Assembly (NCBI RefSeq): GCF_014803405.1
Contig: NZ_JACYFG010000061.1
Location: 248,001-312,000 of the forward strand
Direction of reading: 5' to 3'
From: Pelagicoccus enzymogenes
Lineage (GTDB): Bacteria > Verrucomicrobiota > Verrucomicrobiia > Opitutales > Opitutaceae
DNA: 64,000 nucleotides
Shown here: piece after piece, positions 37,925-46,513 of the stretch
How positions within the stretch are numbered: the first letter of the stretch is position 1
Layout: every line of letters starts with the position of its first letter
Program-made: the position numbers and the translations under genes
The notes under the pieces: generated by a model
The model's database searches: none
What the model was told of the DNA's origin: nothing
The model's input: only the letters and a program-made list of their open reading frames with translations

Positions 37925-38947
37925 ATGCCCGAACCCACCGATACCGGCGTCGACTACTTTGCCAGCGCCCTTTCCAACCAACTCAATACCCAGACCGAGT
38001 CCCTGCTCCGCCCGCCCTCCTTCGACGAGTTCGTGGGCCAGAAGAAAACCGTCGAACGCCTGAAGATCATGGCTGGCGCCGCCAAGAAACGCGGCGAAGC
38101 CCTCAACCACATCCTCCTCTCCGGCCCTCCCGGCCTGGGCAAAACCTCCCTCTCCTTCATCCTCGGCGCCGAGATGGGCCGCAACGTGCGCATCACCTCG
38201 GGCCCTGTCGTGGAAAAAGCCGGCGACCTCGCCGGCATGCTGACGAACCTCGAAGAAGGCGACATCCTCTTTATCGACGAGATCCACCGCATTCCCAAGA
38301 CTGTCGAAGAGTACCTCTACTCGGCCATGGAGGACTACTGCATCGACATCATGATCGACCAAGGGCCCAACGCCCGCTCTGTCCGCCTAAACATCCCCCG
38401 CTTCACCCTCGTCGGCGCCACAACCCGCAACGGCTTGCTCACCGCTCCGCTACGCTCTCGCTTCACCCTGCAAACCCGCCTCGACTACTACGGCCCCGAG
38501 GACCTTCTCAAAATCGTCACCCGCACCTGCCACCTCCTGAAGGTACCCGTCGAGCGAGACGGTGGACTTGAGATCGCCCGACGCGCCCGCGGCACTCCTC
38601 GCATCGCCAACAACCTCGTCAACTTCGTGCGCGACTACGCCGAGGAAAAAGGCAACGGCACCATCACCAAAGCCAGCGCCCAAGCCGCGCTCGAGCTCCT
38701 AGAGATCGACGCCCGCGGACTCGACGAGATGGACAAGCGCATCCTCCGCGTCATGGCTACGACCTACAAAAGCCGCCCCGTCGGCCTCGCCACCCTCGCC
38801 GTAGCGGTCGGAGAAGAGAGCCACACGCTCGAAGAAGTCCACGAGCCCTACCTCATCCAAAGTGGACTGGTGCAACGCACCGCCCAAGGCCGCATCATCA
38901 CCCCCGAGGGCCTCGCCGCCATTGGGCTAGATGCGGCGACAGCTTGA
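37925..38947 (+). CDS. ruvB: Holliday junction branch migration helicase RuvB
   Basis: A 340-residue AAA+ ATPase that drives Holliday junction branch migration together with RuvA. Seen: the N-terminal LRPPSFDEFVGQ motif, Walker A GPPGLGKT (Lys73), Walker B ILFIDEIH (Asp118, Glu119), sensor 1 VGATTRNGLL, the arginine-finger segment APLRSRF, and a C-terminal winged helix (GRIITPEG). Length is normal. The genes for RuvA and RuvC are not adjacent. It converges with a lipoprotein gene 19 bases downstream. No Shine-Dalgarno sequence precedes the ATG. Confidence 0.97.
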   Translation: MPEPTDTGVDYFASALSNQLNTQTESLLRPPSFDEFVGQKKTVERLKIMAGAAKKRGEALNHILLSGPPGLGKTSLSFILGAEMGRNVRITSGPVVEKAGDLAGMLTNLEEGDILFIDEIHRIPKTVEEYLYSAMEDYCIDIMIDQGPNARSVRLNIPRFTLVGATTRNGLLTAPLRSRFTLQTRLDYYGPEDLLKIVTRTCHLLKVPVERDGGLEIARRARGTPRIANNLVNFVRDYAEEKGNGTITKASAQAALELLEIDARGLDEMDKRILRVMATTYKSRPVGLATLAVAVGEESHTLEEVHEPYLIQSGLVQRTAQGRIITPEGLAAIGLDAATA

Positions 38948-38966
38948 ACGAAATCCGCTCAAAGCT

Positions 38967-39563
38967 TCAGTTCCCAAAAGCCCGAACGACATTGGCCAGA
39001 ACCGCAGCCCGCTTCTCGTCACTTGAGTAGGCAATTCCAGTCTGCGCCCTAGCCCATCCCGACCACACCCGCTCGCGCGTATCGGCATCGAAAGCCTCTA
39101 CAATGACGTAGAATCCAGGCACCCGCTGATTCTCCCATGCCTCGGAGGACCTGCTGTCGTCATATTTCTCGTCCGGCGGAGCTTCGTATCCAGGAAACGG
39201 ATCCCCCATGCTCTTCGCGAGTCGACTGTACGAGAAGCCAAGCCCCTCCGAAGCGTTGCCTTGCGGGAGCCCCGCCCTGCCCGTCGCCGCCCGGACTCCC
39301 ACAAAAAAATCAGCCGAGCCCTCGTCCACAAATCGATACCCCTTCGACTCGAATGCGCCGCGGAGGACAGCCAGAGAGAAGTCATCCCGACCCAATATGT
39401 CCCAGGCGACTTGGTCCGTTTCCGGGTGGGGTATCGGCAAAAGAGCAAAGGTTTCGTACCGCGTAGCCTCAAAAGCCGGATCGAAGTCACGGTTGTAGAT
39501 AACCGAAGAGCACGAAACCAGGAAAACTGGCAGCACTGCAGATAATAGCCGCGGGGTAATCAT
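38967..39563 (-). CDS. DUF4136 lipoprotein
   Basis: A 198-residue protein with a lipoprotein signal peptide: basic start, hydrophobic core and lipobox LVSC with the lipidated cysteine at about residue 18. The mature part opens YNRDFDPAFEATRYETFALL, characteristic of DUF4136, and ends with a segment on RVWSGWARA and DEKRAAVLANVVRAFGN typical of that family. It is predicted to sit in the periplasm attached to a membrane, probably the outer one. Function is unknown. It lies downstream of dapL but past a terminator, so it is probably transcribed alone. Confidence 0.85.
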   Translation of the reverse strand: MITPRLLSAVLPVFLVSCSSVIYNRDFDPAFEATRYETFALLPIPHPETDQVAWDILGRDDFSLAVLRGAFESKGYRFVDEGSADFFVGVRAATGRAGLPQGNASEGLGFSYSRLAKSMGDPFPGYEAPPDEKYDDSRSSEAWENQRVPGFYVIVEAFDADTRERVWSGWARAQTGIAYSSDEKRAAVLANVVRAFGN

Positions 39564-39662
39564 AGCAAAGTCTGGGTTCCAAAGGGCGAAACCAGACTAC
39601 CATCCGCGCCACGCCCACTGCAACGACATACTCGAGACGCCAAGCGCCCATGCGAGAGCACG

Positions 39663-39696
39663 AAAAAGCCCGCTCCCGTTAAAGCGGGAACGGGCT
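39663..39696 (-). terminator. Rho-independent terminator of dapL
   Basis: On the minus strand a GC-rich stem with one mismatch (39684-39696 with about 39667-39679) and a short loop is followed by five T (39663-39667), 24 bases after the dapL stop. Confidence 0.88.
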
Positions 39697-39720
39697 GATT
39701 ACAAAGATTCGAGCAGCCCT

Positions 39721-40944
39721 CTACGCCAAGGCCTTCTTGATGCGAGCCATTGCCTCCACGATCTTTTCGCGGGAATTGAACGCGCTGATGCGGATATGGC
39801 CTTCGCCACAAGTTCCGAACCCAGCGCCTGGCGTACAAACAACGCCTGCTTCATTCAGCAACAGATCGAAGAATTCCCACGAGGGACGCTTCGCATTGAT
39901 CCAAATGTAAGGGGAGTCCTCCCCACCGATACAATCGAAGCCGAGGTCTTGCATCGCCGCCTTCACGATCTTGGCGTTCTCAAGGTAGAAGTCGGTCAAA
40001 GCCTTCACTTCCGCCGCGCCTTCTTCGGAGTAGACGGCCTCCGCAGCCTTTTGCACCGGGTAGGAAACGCCGTTAAACTTGGTGCAATGGCGGCGGTTCC
40101 AAAGAGCGTGAACGCTGTGCTCGTTGCCCGCGGCATCTTGTGCCTTAAGGTTCTTCGGTATCACCGTGTAGGCGCAACGCGTTCCCGTGAATCCTGCATT
40201 TTTGGAGAAACTGCGAAACTCGATCGCTACATCGCGAGCGCCTTCGATTTCGTAGATGCTTTGCGGCAAGGACTCGTCGCGAATGAAAGCCACATAGGCA
40301 GCGTCAAAGAGAATAATCGCTCCGCACTCCTTAGCGTAGTCAACCCATGCCTTGAGCTGCTCCTTAGTAGCAGTCGCGCCGGTCGGGTTGTTGGGGAAAC
40401 AGAGGTAAATCAAGTCGACCTTTTCCTCCGGAACCGAAGGAACGTATCCATTCTCTGGAGTCGAGTCGAGATACACGAACCCTTGATAGCGACCATCCAC
40501 GTTCTTGCCTGTACGACCCGCCATCACGTTGGTGTCGACGTAGACCGGGTAGACGGGGTCCGGGACGGCAATCTTGATGTCGTCGCCAAATATCTCCTGG
40601 ATGTTGCCGCTGTCACACTTGGCGCCGTCGCTCACGAAGACCTCGCTCGCGTCAACGTTGGCTCCACGCGCCTGGAAATCGTTCTTGGCAATCGCTTCAC
40701 GCAGGAAGGCGTAACCTTGCTCCGGACCGTAGCCATGGAACGCTTCGCGGGTTCCTTGGTCGTCGATCGCCGCATGGAAAGCCTTTTGGCAAGCCTGAGG
40801 GAGGGGCTCGGTAACGTCCCCGATTCCGAGGCGGATAATAGGTTTTTCAGGATTCGCTTCCTGGTATGCAGACACGCGCTTGGCGATGTCGGAGAAAAGG
40901 TAGGAAGCCTTGAGCTTCAGGTAGTTTTCGTTGATGCGGATCAT
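39721..40944 (-). CDS. dapL: LL-diaminopimelate aminotransferase
   Basis: A 407-residue fold-type I PLP enzyme; the ATG at 40944 ([20 protein letters not shown]) is the family start, and an upstream frame would add 16 unrelated residues. Seen: [11 protein letters not shown], the substrate loop [21 protein letters not shown], and the PLP lysine Lys248 in [13 protein letters not shown]. It converts tetrahydrodipicolinate directly to LL-diaminopimelate, skipping the succinylase route, for lysine and peptidoglycan synthesis. This pathway is found in plants, Chlamydiae, Verrucomicrobiota and a few other bacteria, so it supports the taxonomic guess. No lysine riboswitch is seen upstream. Confidence 0.95.
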   Translation of the reverse strand: MIRINENYLKLKASYLFSDIAKRVSAYQEANPEKPIIRLGIGDVTEPLPQACQKAFHAAIDDQGTREAFHGYGPEQGYAFLREAIAKNDFQARGANVDASEVFVSDGAKCDSGNIQEIFGDDIKIAVPDPVYPVYVDTNVMAGRTGKNVDGRYQGFVYLDSTPENGYVPSVPEEKVDLIYLCFPNNPTGATATKEQLKAWVDYAKECGAIILFDAAYVAFIRDESLPQSIYEIEGARDVAIEFRSFSKNAGFTGTRCAYTVIPKNLKAQDAAGNEHSVHALWNRRHCTKFNGVSYPVQKAAEAVYSEEGAAEVKALTDFYLENAKIVKAAMQDLGFDCIGGEDSPYIWINAKRPSWEFFDLLLNEAGVVCTPGAGFGTCGEGHIRISAFNSREKIVEAMARIKKALA

Positions 40945-41084
40945 GGTGTCTATTTCGCCGACGAAGCAGCCATAGCCCGTCTCCAGAGTCAACAGAATCG
41001 CTTCCCTCCCCTATGCCAAAGCTCAAAAAGTCCCAGATCTGAACCGCCCGAGCTCACGCTCCTCCACGCTCCGGAACCGCAAAC

Positions 41085-41109
41085 GAGCCGGCCAAAGGAA
41101 GGCCGGCTC
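41085..41109 (-). terminator. Hairpin terminator after the nitroreductase gene
   Basis: A perfect 9-bp stem (GAGCCGGCC 41085-41093, GGCCGGCTC 41101-41109) with a 7-base loop, 12 bases after the stop codon. The T-run is weak (GTTT), so termination may be partial. Confidence 0.65.
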
Positions 41110-41121
41110 TCAAATGCTAAC

Positions 41122-41772
41122 TTAGACGCGTTGGATCAGGTCCGACTTAGCGAAGCGCACCTTCTGCGTGGTGGCATACTTGTCCTGGGCCGAGCGATAG
41201 CCGAGCGGGCAAGCGACCACCGTCGAGTAGCCCGAGCCCTCGATACCCAGAATCTTGTCGTAAGCCTTGGGATCGATCCCCTCCATTGGGCATGCGTCGA
41301 TACCAAGGGCGGCAGCAGCGAACATCAATTGGCCTAGAGCAATGTATACCTGCTTTTGAGCCCACACGTCGATCCACCCCTGCTCGTTCGCTTGGTCCAC
41401 GAACCCTCCCGCAAAGCTTTCGTAGCCAGAAAGGCTTTCCTCGGAGACCTTGCGCACTTCCGCCATGCGGGAAATGAACGCGCCAACGTCATCCCTTTCA
41501 TAGCCCACTCGAGAAGCGAGCACCACTAGGTGAGAGCAGTCCTTCGGCTGCTGCTGGTTCCAGGAAACGGCAGGAAACTGGTCCTTGACCGATTGCGTCT
41601 CGACCACGAAGAACTTCCAAGGCTGGAGCCCAAAAGAAGAAGGCGTCAGCACAAGAGCCTCCTCCAGCGCCTCAATCGTCTCGGCGGGAATCTTTCGGGA
41701 AGCATCAAATTCCTTGGTGGCGTAGCGCCAGTTCAACTGTTCGAGAATGTCTTTTACGTTTAATGTAGCCAT
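41122..41772 (-). CDS. Nitroreductase-family NAD(P)H oxidoreductase
   Basis: A 216-residue FMN-dependent oxidoreductase of the NfsB-like nitroreductase family. Seen: the N-terminal LNWRYATKEFDASRKI (the arginine that contacts FMN), PSSFGLQPWKFFVV, a QVYIALGQLMFAAAALGIDA helix that forms the dimer interface, and CPMEGIDP with the FMN phosphate-binding environment toward the C-terminus. Such enzymes reduce nitro-compounds, quinones or flavins with NAD(P)H; the natural substrate is not predictable. It lies between dapL and nadB on the same strand, with gaps of 177 and 82 bases, so shared regulation is uncertain. Confidence 0.9.
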   Translation of the reverse strand: MATLNVKDILEQLNWRYATKEFDASRKIPAETIEALEEALVLTPSSFGLQPWKFFVVETQSVKDQFPAVSWNQQQPKDCSHLVVLASRVGYERDDVGAFISRMAEVRKVSEESLSGYESFAGGFVDQANEQGWIDVWAQKQVYIALGQLMFAAAALGIDACPMEGIDPKAYDKILGIEGSGYSTVVACPLGYRSAQDKYATTQKVRFAKSDLIQRV

Positions 41773-41854
41773 GGATAATCGCTGGATAAATCTCTACCGC
41801 CCCTCACTACGAGAGCAAGGGCGCGAGGACTGCAAACGAACACAGACTTAATCG

Positions 41855-43456
41855 CTACTTTCCCTCGTCGTAAGCCTCAGCAGGACCGTCAATTTCCTCG
41901 TCTTCCGCGGCGATGTAGTGGCTTCCCTTGCTTTCAGGATTCAGGCTCGCCGCGTGGACGACGAGCAGGGCCGCCTTCACTGCGTTGCGCAGCTCCACCA
42001 AGGATCGCGTCAAGCGTGCCCCTGCGTAGAAGCTGCTGATCTCCTCATCCAGTTGCCCGAGGATTCGACGCGCCCGCTGGAGGCGTCGCGGCGAACGAAT
42101 GAGCCCGACATAGTTCCACATCGTATTCTTGATCAGACGCATGTCCTGCTGGATCAACACTTCGTCCGCAGCGCGTTCCGGACTGACCCACTCCTTGACT
42201 TCCGGTAGATGAAATTGGTCCTTCCGTATGTCTTCCACGTCCGCTCGAGCCGTAAGCTTCGCCGAGACCAAACACTCCAAGAGCGAGGTACTCGCCAAGC
42301 GATTCGCCCCGTGCAGGCCCGTACAAGCAGTTTCGCCGATGGCATTGAGATTCGCGACGGAGGATCGACCCGCCAGGTCCGTGTAGACTCCCCCGCAAGT
42401 GTAATGCGCTGCCGGCGCCACAGGAATCGGCTCTCTACTGATATCCACACCGCAAGCGAGCGCCCTCTCATGTATCGAGGGAAAACGTTCTCGGATGAAA
42501 TCCGGCTTCAATTTCGAAAGGTCGATGTAGACGCAATTCTCCCCGCTCGCGATGAGCTCCCGATGGATAGCCCGGGCCACGATGTCGCGAGGAGCCAATG
42601 ATTTCATGGGGTGCTGACTGTCCATGAAAGCATGGCCATCTCCATTGACCAACACTCCACCTTCACCTCGAACGGCCTCGGAAACCAAAAAGAGCTGACA
42701 ATTCTTTTTGAGGAACACAGTGGGGTGAAACTGAATGTACTCCAGATCGATGATGCGAGCGCCCACCCGACGCGCCATCGCAACGCCGTGTCCGACAACG
42801 CCGGGCTGATTGGTCGTGTTCTTGAAGACTTGTCCGAGCCCACCCGTCGCCAAGATCGTCTTCTTGGCGATGATCGCTTTCACCTCCCCGCTCAAGGTAT
42901 CGAGGGCGTACACTCCAATGCAGGTGATCGGCTTGTACTTGTCGATCGAATACACGGAATTGTGGGACAGCGTCAGCAAATCGATGGCGACGTGGTTCTC
43001 TAGGATATTGAGATTCTGGATACCTCGGACATATTCGTGGAAATTGTTTAGGATGGCGCGTCCCGTAACATCCTTGGCATAGATGATCCGCTTGTCGCTA
43101 TGTCCACCTTCACGCGTGAACTGCAAGTCACCGGATTCGCTGCGATCGAAAGGGATGTCCAAACGGTCGAGCAACAAGTCCTGCACTGCGGCCTGCCCTT
43201 CCCGGACCAAACAACGCACGGCTTCCGGATTCGCCGTATTCGCCGAGGCAACCATTATATCCTTCTCGAGCTGGTCAGGATGGTAAGAGGTGTCATAAAT
43301 GATGCCCCCTTGGGCCCACTTGCTGTTGGCCCCAGCCGAAAGCTGGTCAGCGCAGATCATCGTCACCGACAATCCTTGGCTACACGCATGGTGCGCGTAG
43401 GCAGTACCAGCGAGCCCAGCCCCTATGACGAGGCAGTCTGTACGGATCGTTTCCAC
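41855..43456 (-). CDS. nadB: L-aspartate oxidase
   Basis: A 533-residue flavoprotein that oxidises L-aspartate to iminoaspartate, the first step of de novo NAD synthesis. It starts with GTG. Seen: the N-terminal FAD-binding motif VIGAGLAGTAYAHHA, SKWAQGGI, the substrate loop REGGHSDKRI, HYTCGGVYTDL and the second flavin motif TGLHGANRLASTSLLECL. The C-terminal helical domain resembles succinate dehydrogenase flavoproteins, but the EGGHS motif fits aspartate oxidase. It follows nadA by 29 bases, and the two enzymes act in sequence, passing unstable iminoaspartate to NadA. The extreme C-terminus is acidic (AEDEEIDGPAEAYDEGK). Confidence 0.95.
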   Translation of the reverse strand: METIRTDCLVIGAGLAGTAYAHHACSQGLSVTMICADQLSAGANSKWAQGGIIYDTSYHPDQLEKDIMVASANTANPEAVRCLVREGQAAVQDLLLDRLDIPFDRSESGDLQFTREGGHSDKRIIYAKDVTGRAILNNFHEYVRGIQNLNILENHVAIDLLTLSHNSVYSIDKYKPITCIGVYALDTLSGEVKAIIAKKTILATGGLGQVFKNTTNQPGVVGHGVAMARRVGARIIDLEYIQFHPTVFLKKNCQLFLVSEAVRGEGGVLVNGDGHAFMDSQHPMKSLAPRDIVARAIHRELIASGENCVYIDLSKLKPDFIRERFPSIHERALACGVDISREPIPVAPAAHYTCGGVYTDLAGRSSVANLNAIGETACTGLHGANRLASTSLLECLVSAKLTARADVEDIRKDQFHLPEVKEWVSPERAADEVLIQQDMRLIKNTMWNYVGLIRSPRRLQRARRILGQLDEEISSFYAGARLTRSLVELRNAVKAALLVVHAASLNPESKGSHYIAAEDEEIDGPAEAYDEGK

Positions 43457-43485
43457 TTGCGTTCAGGCAGTTTGAGTCCGGCCCC

Positions 43486-44571
43486 CTAGCATCCCTTGCC
43501 GGGTTGATGCGGGGCCCCCTCGGCGATCTCGAACATCCGGTCGATCGAGTAAAGCGCTTTTTGGCGAAGATCCTCGTCCAATTCGATCACCTGCTCCGGT
43601 CTCGGAGCAACCAACACGTCACGAATCTTTTCCAAAGAGTTCATCTTCATGTAAGGGCAGAGCTTGCACCCAGAGATGAAACGCTTTTCCGGAGCCTCTA
43701 CTTCGATGCGTTCCACAAGGCCGCACTCCGTAAGCATCATGAAATAAGGAGCTTCCGTCGCCTTGACGTACTGCATCATACCGCCAGTACTGCCCACGTA
43801 GTCGCTCTTCTCGGTGATATTCAAGGTACATTCCGGATGGGAAACGACCTTGAGACCGGGAAACTTCGAACGAGCTTCGGCGATTGTTTCGGGATCGAAA
43901 TTATCGTGAACGATGCAAGTGCCGTCCGAAGAAACGATTTCCTTGTCGATTCCCAGCTTCTTCATCTCCACCCGGATATTTTCCGCCATCAAACGATCCG
44001 GCACGAAGAGGACCTGCTTCTGCGGCAGGGAGGCCACGATCTTGTAGACGTTGCTGGAGGTGACGCACACATCGCACTCAGCCTTAACTTCTGCCGTGCT
44101 GTTGATGTAGCAAACCACCGCGGCGTCCGGATACGCTTTTTTAAGTTCCCGCAACTGCTCTCCAGTCAGCGAATCCGCTAGAGAACAACCAGAAGCTCTA
44201 TCCGGAACCACCACCTGGGAATCCGGCGAGAGAATCTTGGCGGTCTCAGCCATGAAAACCACCCCTGAGAAAACGATGCTCTTCGCGCCCGACTCCTTCG
44301 CCTTCAAGCTCAGCATGTAGGAGTCGCCCGCGAAATCTGCGACCCCGTAGACGATCTCAGGTTCAACGTAGGAGTGAGCCAAGATCACGGCCCCTTTCTC
44401 CTTCTTCAGCTCGTTGATCTCCAAGGTGAGCGGAGCGATTTCACGACAAGCTTCCAAGTTCCAGGATCGGCTGGCCTCGCACTCCACGTGCATGAGTTTT
44501 GCGAGCAGGCGCTCTGCCTCCTCCGCGATTTGAGCTTCCGTGTATTTTCTGTTGTCTGCTGCGCTTACCAT
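43486..44571 (-). CDS. nadA: Quinolinate synthase
   Basis: A 361-residue [4Fe-4S] enzyme that condenses iminoaspartate with dihydroxyacetone phosphate to quinolinate. Seen: ILAHSYVEPEIVYGVADFAG, FSGVVFMAETAKIL, VVCYINSTAEVKAECD with cluster cysteine, VTSSNVYKIV, SHPECTLNITEKSDYVGST, and FISGCKLCPYMKMN near the C-terminus. Three cluster-ligand cysteines are therefore available. An extra N-terminal 40 residues precede the core. It is the first gene of the nadA-nadB pair. No NAD riboswitch or NrtR-type palindrome is recognised in the leader. Confidence 0.95.
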   Translation of the reverse strand: MVSAADNRKYTEAQIAEEAERLLAKLMHVECEASRSWNLEACREIAPLTLEINELKKEKGAVILAHSYVEPEIVYGVADFAGDSYMLSLKAKESGAKSIVFSGVVFMAETAKILSPDSQVVVPDRASGCSLADSLTGEQLRELKKAYPDAAVVCYINSTAEVKAECDVCVTSSNVYKIVASLPQKQVLFVPDRLMAENIRVEMKKLGIDKEIVSSDGTCIVHDNFDPETIAEARSKFPGLKVVSHPECTLNITEKSDYVGSTGGMMQYVKATEAPYFMMLTECGLVERIEVEAPEKRFISGCKLCPYMKMNSLEKIRDVLVAPRPEQVIELDEDLRQKALYSIDRMFEIAEGAPHQPGKGC

Positions 44572-44656
44572 AGTCCGGGCACTTGCTTCGATTTTGAAAA
44601 GCTAACGAACTTGATCACTTCGCGCAAGAAAGGGAAGCATTTGCTTGATAAGCCTC

Positions 44657-44768
44657 CGCTTCGTCGAACCCGATGGGTCCTCGCCCCACCGGCGTTCCCC
44701 GGAATCACGGGTCTGACGCTCGCCAATCGCAAGCCACTCTTCCAAAGGATGTGGTACCCAGGGTGGGA
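44657..44768. repeat. 112-bp direct repeat, copy 1 (partial tRNA-Leu tail)
   Basis: It matches 44825-44936 with two mismatches over 112 bases. The right end contains the 3' part of the tRNA-Leu gene including CCA, but not the rest of the tRNA. Between the copies lie 56 bases of unrelated sequence. The 348 bases between nadA and the tRNA hold nothing else recognisable. Confidence 0.85.
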
Positions 44769-44824
44769 TTGACTCGCTGCGCTCGGAGCTTCGCCCCAAA
44801 CCTACGGTTTGCCCATCTCCGCTT

Positions 44825-44936
44825 CGCTTCGTCGAACCCGATGGGTTCTCGCCCCACCGGCGTTCCCCGGAATCACGGGTCTGACGCTCGCCAATCGCAA
44901 GCCGCTCTTCCAAAGGATGTGGTACCCAGGGTGGGA
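44825..44936. repeat. 112-bp direct repeat, copy 2 (overlaps tRNA-Leu 3' end)
   Basis: The second copy overlaps the last 17 bases of the intact tRNA-Leu gene (44920-44936) and the 95 bases downstream of it. Copy 1 therefore looks like the leftover of a duplicated tRNA-Leu unit, or a site produced by recombination at the tRNA end. Confidence 0.85.
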
Positions 44937-45004
44937 CTCGAACCCACACTTCCGGAGAAAGCGGATTTTGAATCCGCCGCGTCTACCAATTCCGCCACCT
45001 GGGC
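44920..45004 (-). tRNA. trnL: tRNA-Leu (CAA anticodon)
   Basis: An 85-base class II tRNA on the minus strand. Acceptor GCCCAGG pairs with CCTGGGT (one G-U), the anticodon loop TTCAAAA gives CAA, a long variable arm follows, and the T arm has GGTTCGAGTCCC. A 3' CCA is encoded at 44920-44922. Its 3' end lies inside a direct repeat. Confidence 0.96.
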
Positions 45005-45194
45005 ATCCTTTGAGTGCGTCGCGTAAGCCGATGCGGCTTAAAAACGAAGACCGGTGTTTTGCCATGAGCGCGACGCGATGCAAGCCTAATTCAAATCGAA
45101 GCGCATCGCATTTCGATTTTGCTAGAAAAACAGACAACGAGGGGGCTTGAGAGAAATAAAAAAGAAACCTTATCCCCCTATCCAACAGGAGATT

Positions 45195-45314
45195 ATGCAA
45201 AACCTTCAGAACTCTCCCAAAATCTTGCCAGAATCTTTGAACGTTCCAGCCACGGCTACGTCTATCTTTGCAGGACATATTAAGGGTTTGTTCAATTTTG
45301 TATCTAGTTTGTAG
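45195..45314 (+). CDS. Possible 39-residue small protein
   Basis: An ATG at 45195, with AGGAG three bases upstream (45187-45191), opens a 39-codon frame beginning MQNLQNSPKILPESLN and ending FNFVSSL. It stops at 45312-45314, 15 bases before a strong terminator. It has no homologue I recognise and no clear membrane helix. A 22-base stretch covering its last codons and stop recurs at 45502-45523, also just before a terminator, but there no open frame with start exists. So the conserved unit may be RNA (for example a small RNA with its terminator) rather than protein. Both readings are open. Confidence 0.4.
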   Translation: MQNLQNSPKILPESLNVPATATSIFAGHIKGLFNFVSSL

Positions 45315-45326
45315 TTTGATAAGTCG

Positions 45327-45356
45327 AAAGAGGCACCGCTTAGCGGTGCCTCTTTT
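45327..45356 (+). terminator. Rho-independent terminator, first of a pair
   Basis: A 10-bp perfect stem (GAGGCACCGC 45330-45339, GCGGTGCCTC 45343-45352), flanked by AAA and TTTT, with a 3-base loop. It is preceded by the 22-base shared sequence (45303-45324). Confidence 0.92.
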
Positions 45357-45464
45357 CGTTTCCGGCAAGGCTTTCCTTTCAGCAACTTCGGCCTCGGAAA
45401 ACTTTTTCGAATTTTCTCTCAAAACTTTTGAACGAATCGCCAGCGAGCGCGCCTATCCCCTGTG

Positions 45465-45488
45465 TAGGTAGTTAATTAGGTAGTTAAT
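45465..45488. repeat. Perfect tandem repeat of a 12-mer
   Basis: TAGGTAGTTAAT occurs twice head to tail (45465-45476, 45477-45488) in the otherwise unannotated 214 bases between the two terminators, just upstream of the second terminator's shared sequence. It could be a protein-binding site or part of a promoter for a short RNA. Confidence 0.7.
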
Positions 45489-45527
45489 CAATTTTTTAGA
45501 ATCTGGTTTGTAGTTTGATAAGTTAGG

Positions 45528-45554
45528 AAAGGCGTCGCGAAAGCGGCGCCTTTT
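45528..45554 (+). terminator. Rho-independent terminator, second of a pair
   Basis: An 11-bp stem with one G-U pair (45528-45538 with 45543-45553) is closed by a GAAA tetraloop and followed by TTTT. It is preceded by the 22-base sequence shared with the first terminator. No gene is evident directly upstream, so a short untranslated RNA may end here. Confidence 0.88.
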
Positions 45555-45595
45555 CTGTTTGTCAGCAAGATAAGGCTGATCGTTAGTTATGCGAC

Positions 45596-46345
45596 ATGCC
45601 AGACTTTCGCAGCTACCATGAACACGCCCCGAAAAACGTGGGCGACCAAGTTCTGCTTGGTCCTGAAGAGTCGAACCATCTCGTCGCTGCGAATCGAGCC
45701 CGCGTGGGAGATTCGGTTTCCCTCTTCAACGGACTCGGCTGCGAGTGTGAAGCTCGACTGCTTGATGCAAACAAGCGCAAAGCGCTGCTCGAGATAACCG
45801 AGATCAGCTTCGCCCCCCCCACTCCCTACCGTATCGCACTCGCCCAAGCCCTTCCGAAAGGGAAGCTGATGGAAAGTATCATTCGCAAGGCATCGGAAAT
45901 CGGAGCCCAGCAGATTTTCCCAGTGGCCTCGAAGCGCTGCGAGGCAAAGGTCGACGCCAAAAAACAAGATACCAAAAACGCCAAGTGGAGTACCGCCGCC
46001 CTTGAAGGAGCTAAGCAAAGCGGCAATCCCTACTTGGTGCAAATCGAAGACCTCACGGACTTCCAAAGCTTCATGGAACTCAGTCGCGCCTTCGAACTGA
46101 AGCTCATCGCCAGCCTGGAGCCTCACGCTCTCCCCCTGAAACAGCATCTCGCCTCGCGAAAAGAGAAGCTTCCCAGCTCCGCCATTTGCTTGATCGGCCC
46201 CGAGGGCGACTTTACCCCCGAAGAATACGAAGAAGCTGCCCAAAATGGCTTTCTTCCCACCAGGCTCGGCCCTTATGTGATGCGAAGCGAAACGGCCGCC
46301 GTGCACGCGCTGAGCATTCTACAACATGAGCTCACGAATCGTTAA
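45596..46345 (+). CDS. rsmE: 16S rRNA (uracil(1498)-N(3))-methyltransferase
   Basis: A 249-residue SPOUT methyltransferase that methylates N3 of U1498 in 16S rRNA. Seen: the N-terminal PUA-like part (SYHEHAPKNVGDQVLL, ESNHLVAANRARVGDSV), ALPKGKLMESIIRKASEIGA, and the C-terminal knot that binds S-adenosylmethionine (LIGPEGDFTPEE and RLGPYVMRSETAAVHAL). Length and motif order are normal. The gene stands alone after the double-terminator region. There is no Shine-Dalgarno sequence. Confidence 0.95.
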   Translation: MPDFRSYHEHAPKNVGDQVLLGPEESNHLVAANRARVGDSVSLFNGLGCECEARLLDANKRKALLEITEISFAPPTPYRIALAQALPKGKLMESIIRKASEIGAQQIFPVASKRCEAKVDAKKQDTKNAKWSTAALEGAKQSGNPYLVQIEDLTDFQSFMELSRAFELKLIASLEPHALPLKQHLASRKEKLPSSAICLIGPEGDFTPEEYEEAAQNGFLPTRLGPYVMRSETAAVHALSILQHELTNR

Positions 46346-46513
46346 GCCACGGAAAACGGGAGATCGCGACGCCTCGTCTTTTCCCCTATCCGATCCTAGT
46401 GTTAAGAATTAAATCATAGTGTAAAAAAAACAGACAGATCTGAGTCCTTCGTTAAACTACTTAAAAAGAAAGTAACGACTCATATCCAACAACTTACGCT
46501 ACCCCAAGCAAGT

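Noticed and set aside
40945-41121. Lysine riboswitch ahead of dapL
   Set aside because: The gap is short and shows only the nitroreductase terminator; no conserved lysine-box pattern is visible.
44657-44936. Possible CRISPR-like repeat pair
   Set aside because: Only two units of 112 bp, one overlapping a tRNA; no short regular repeats and no cas genes.
44602-45422. Minus-strand frames of 115 and 206 codons
   Set aside because: They run through tRNA-Leu and the direct repeats; the first is just the repeat translated twice and the second crosses the tRNA and the small ORF region.
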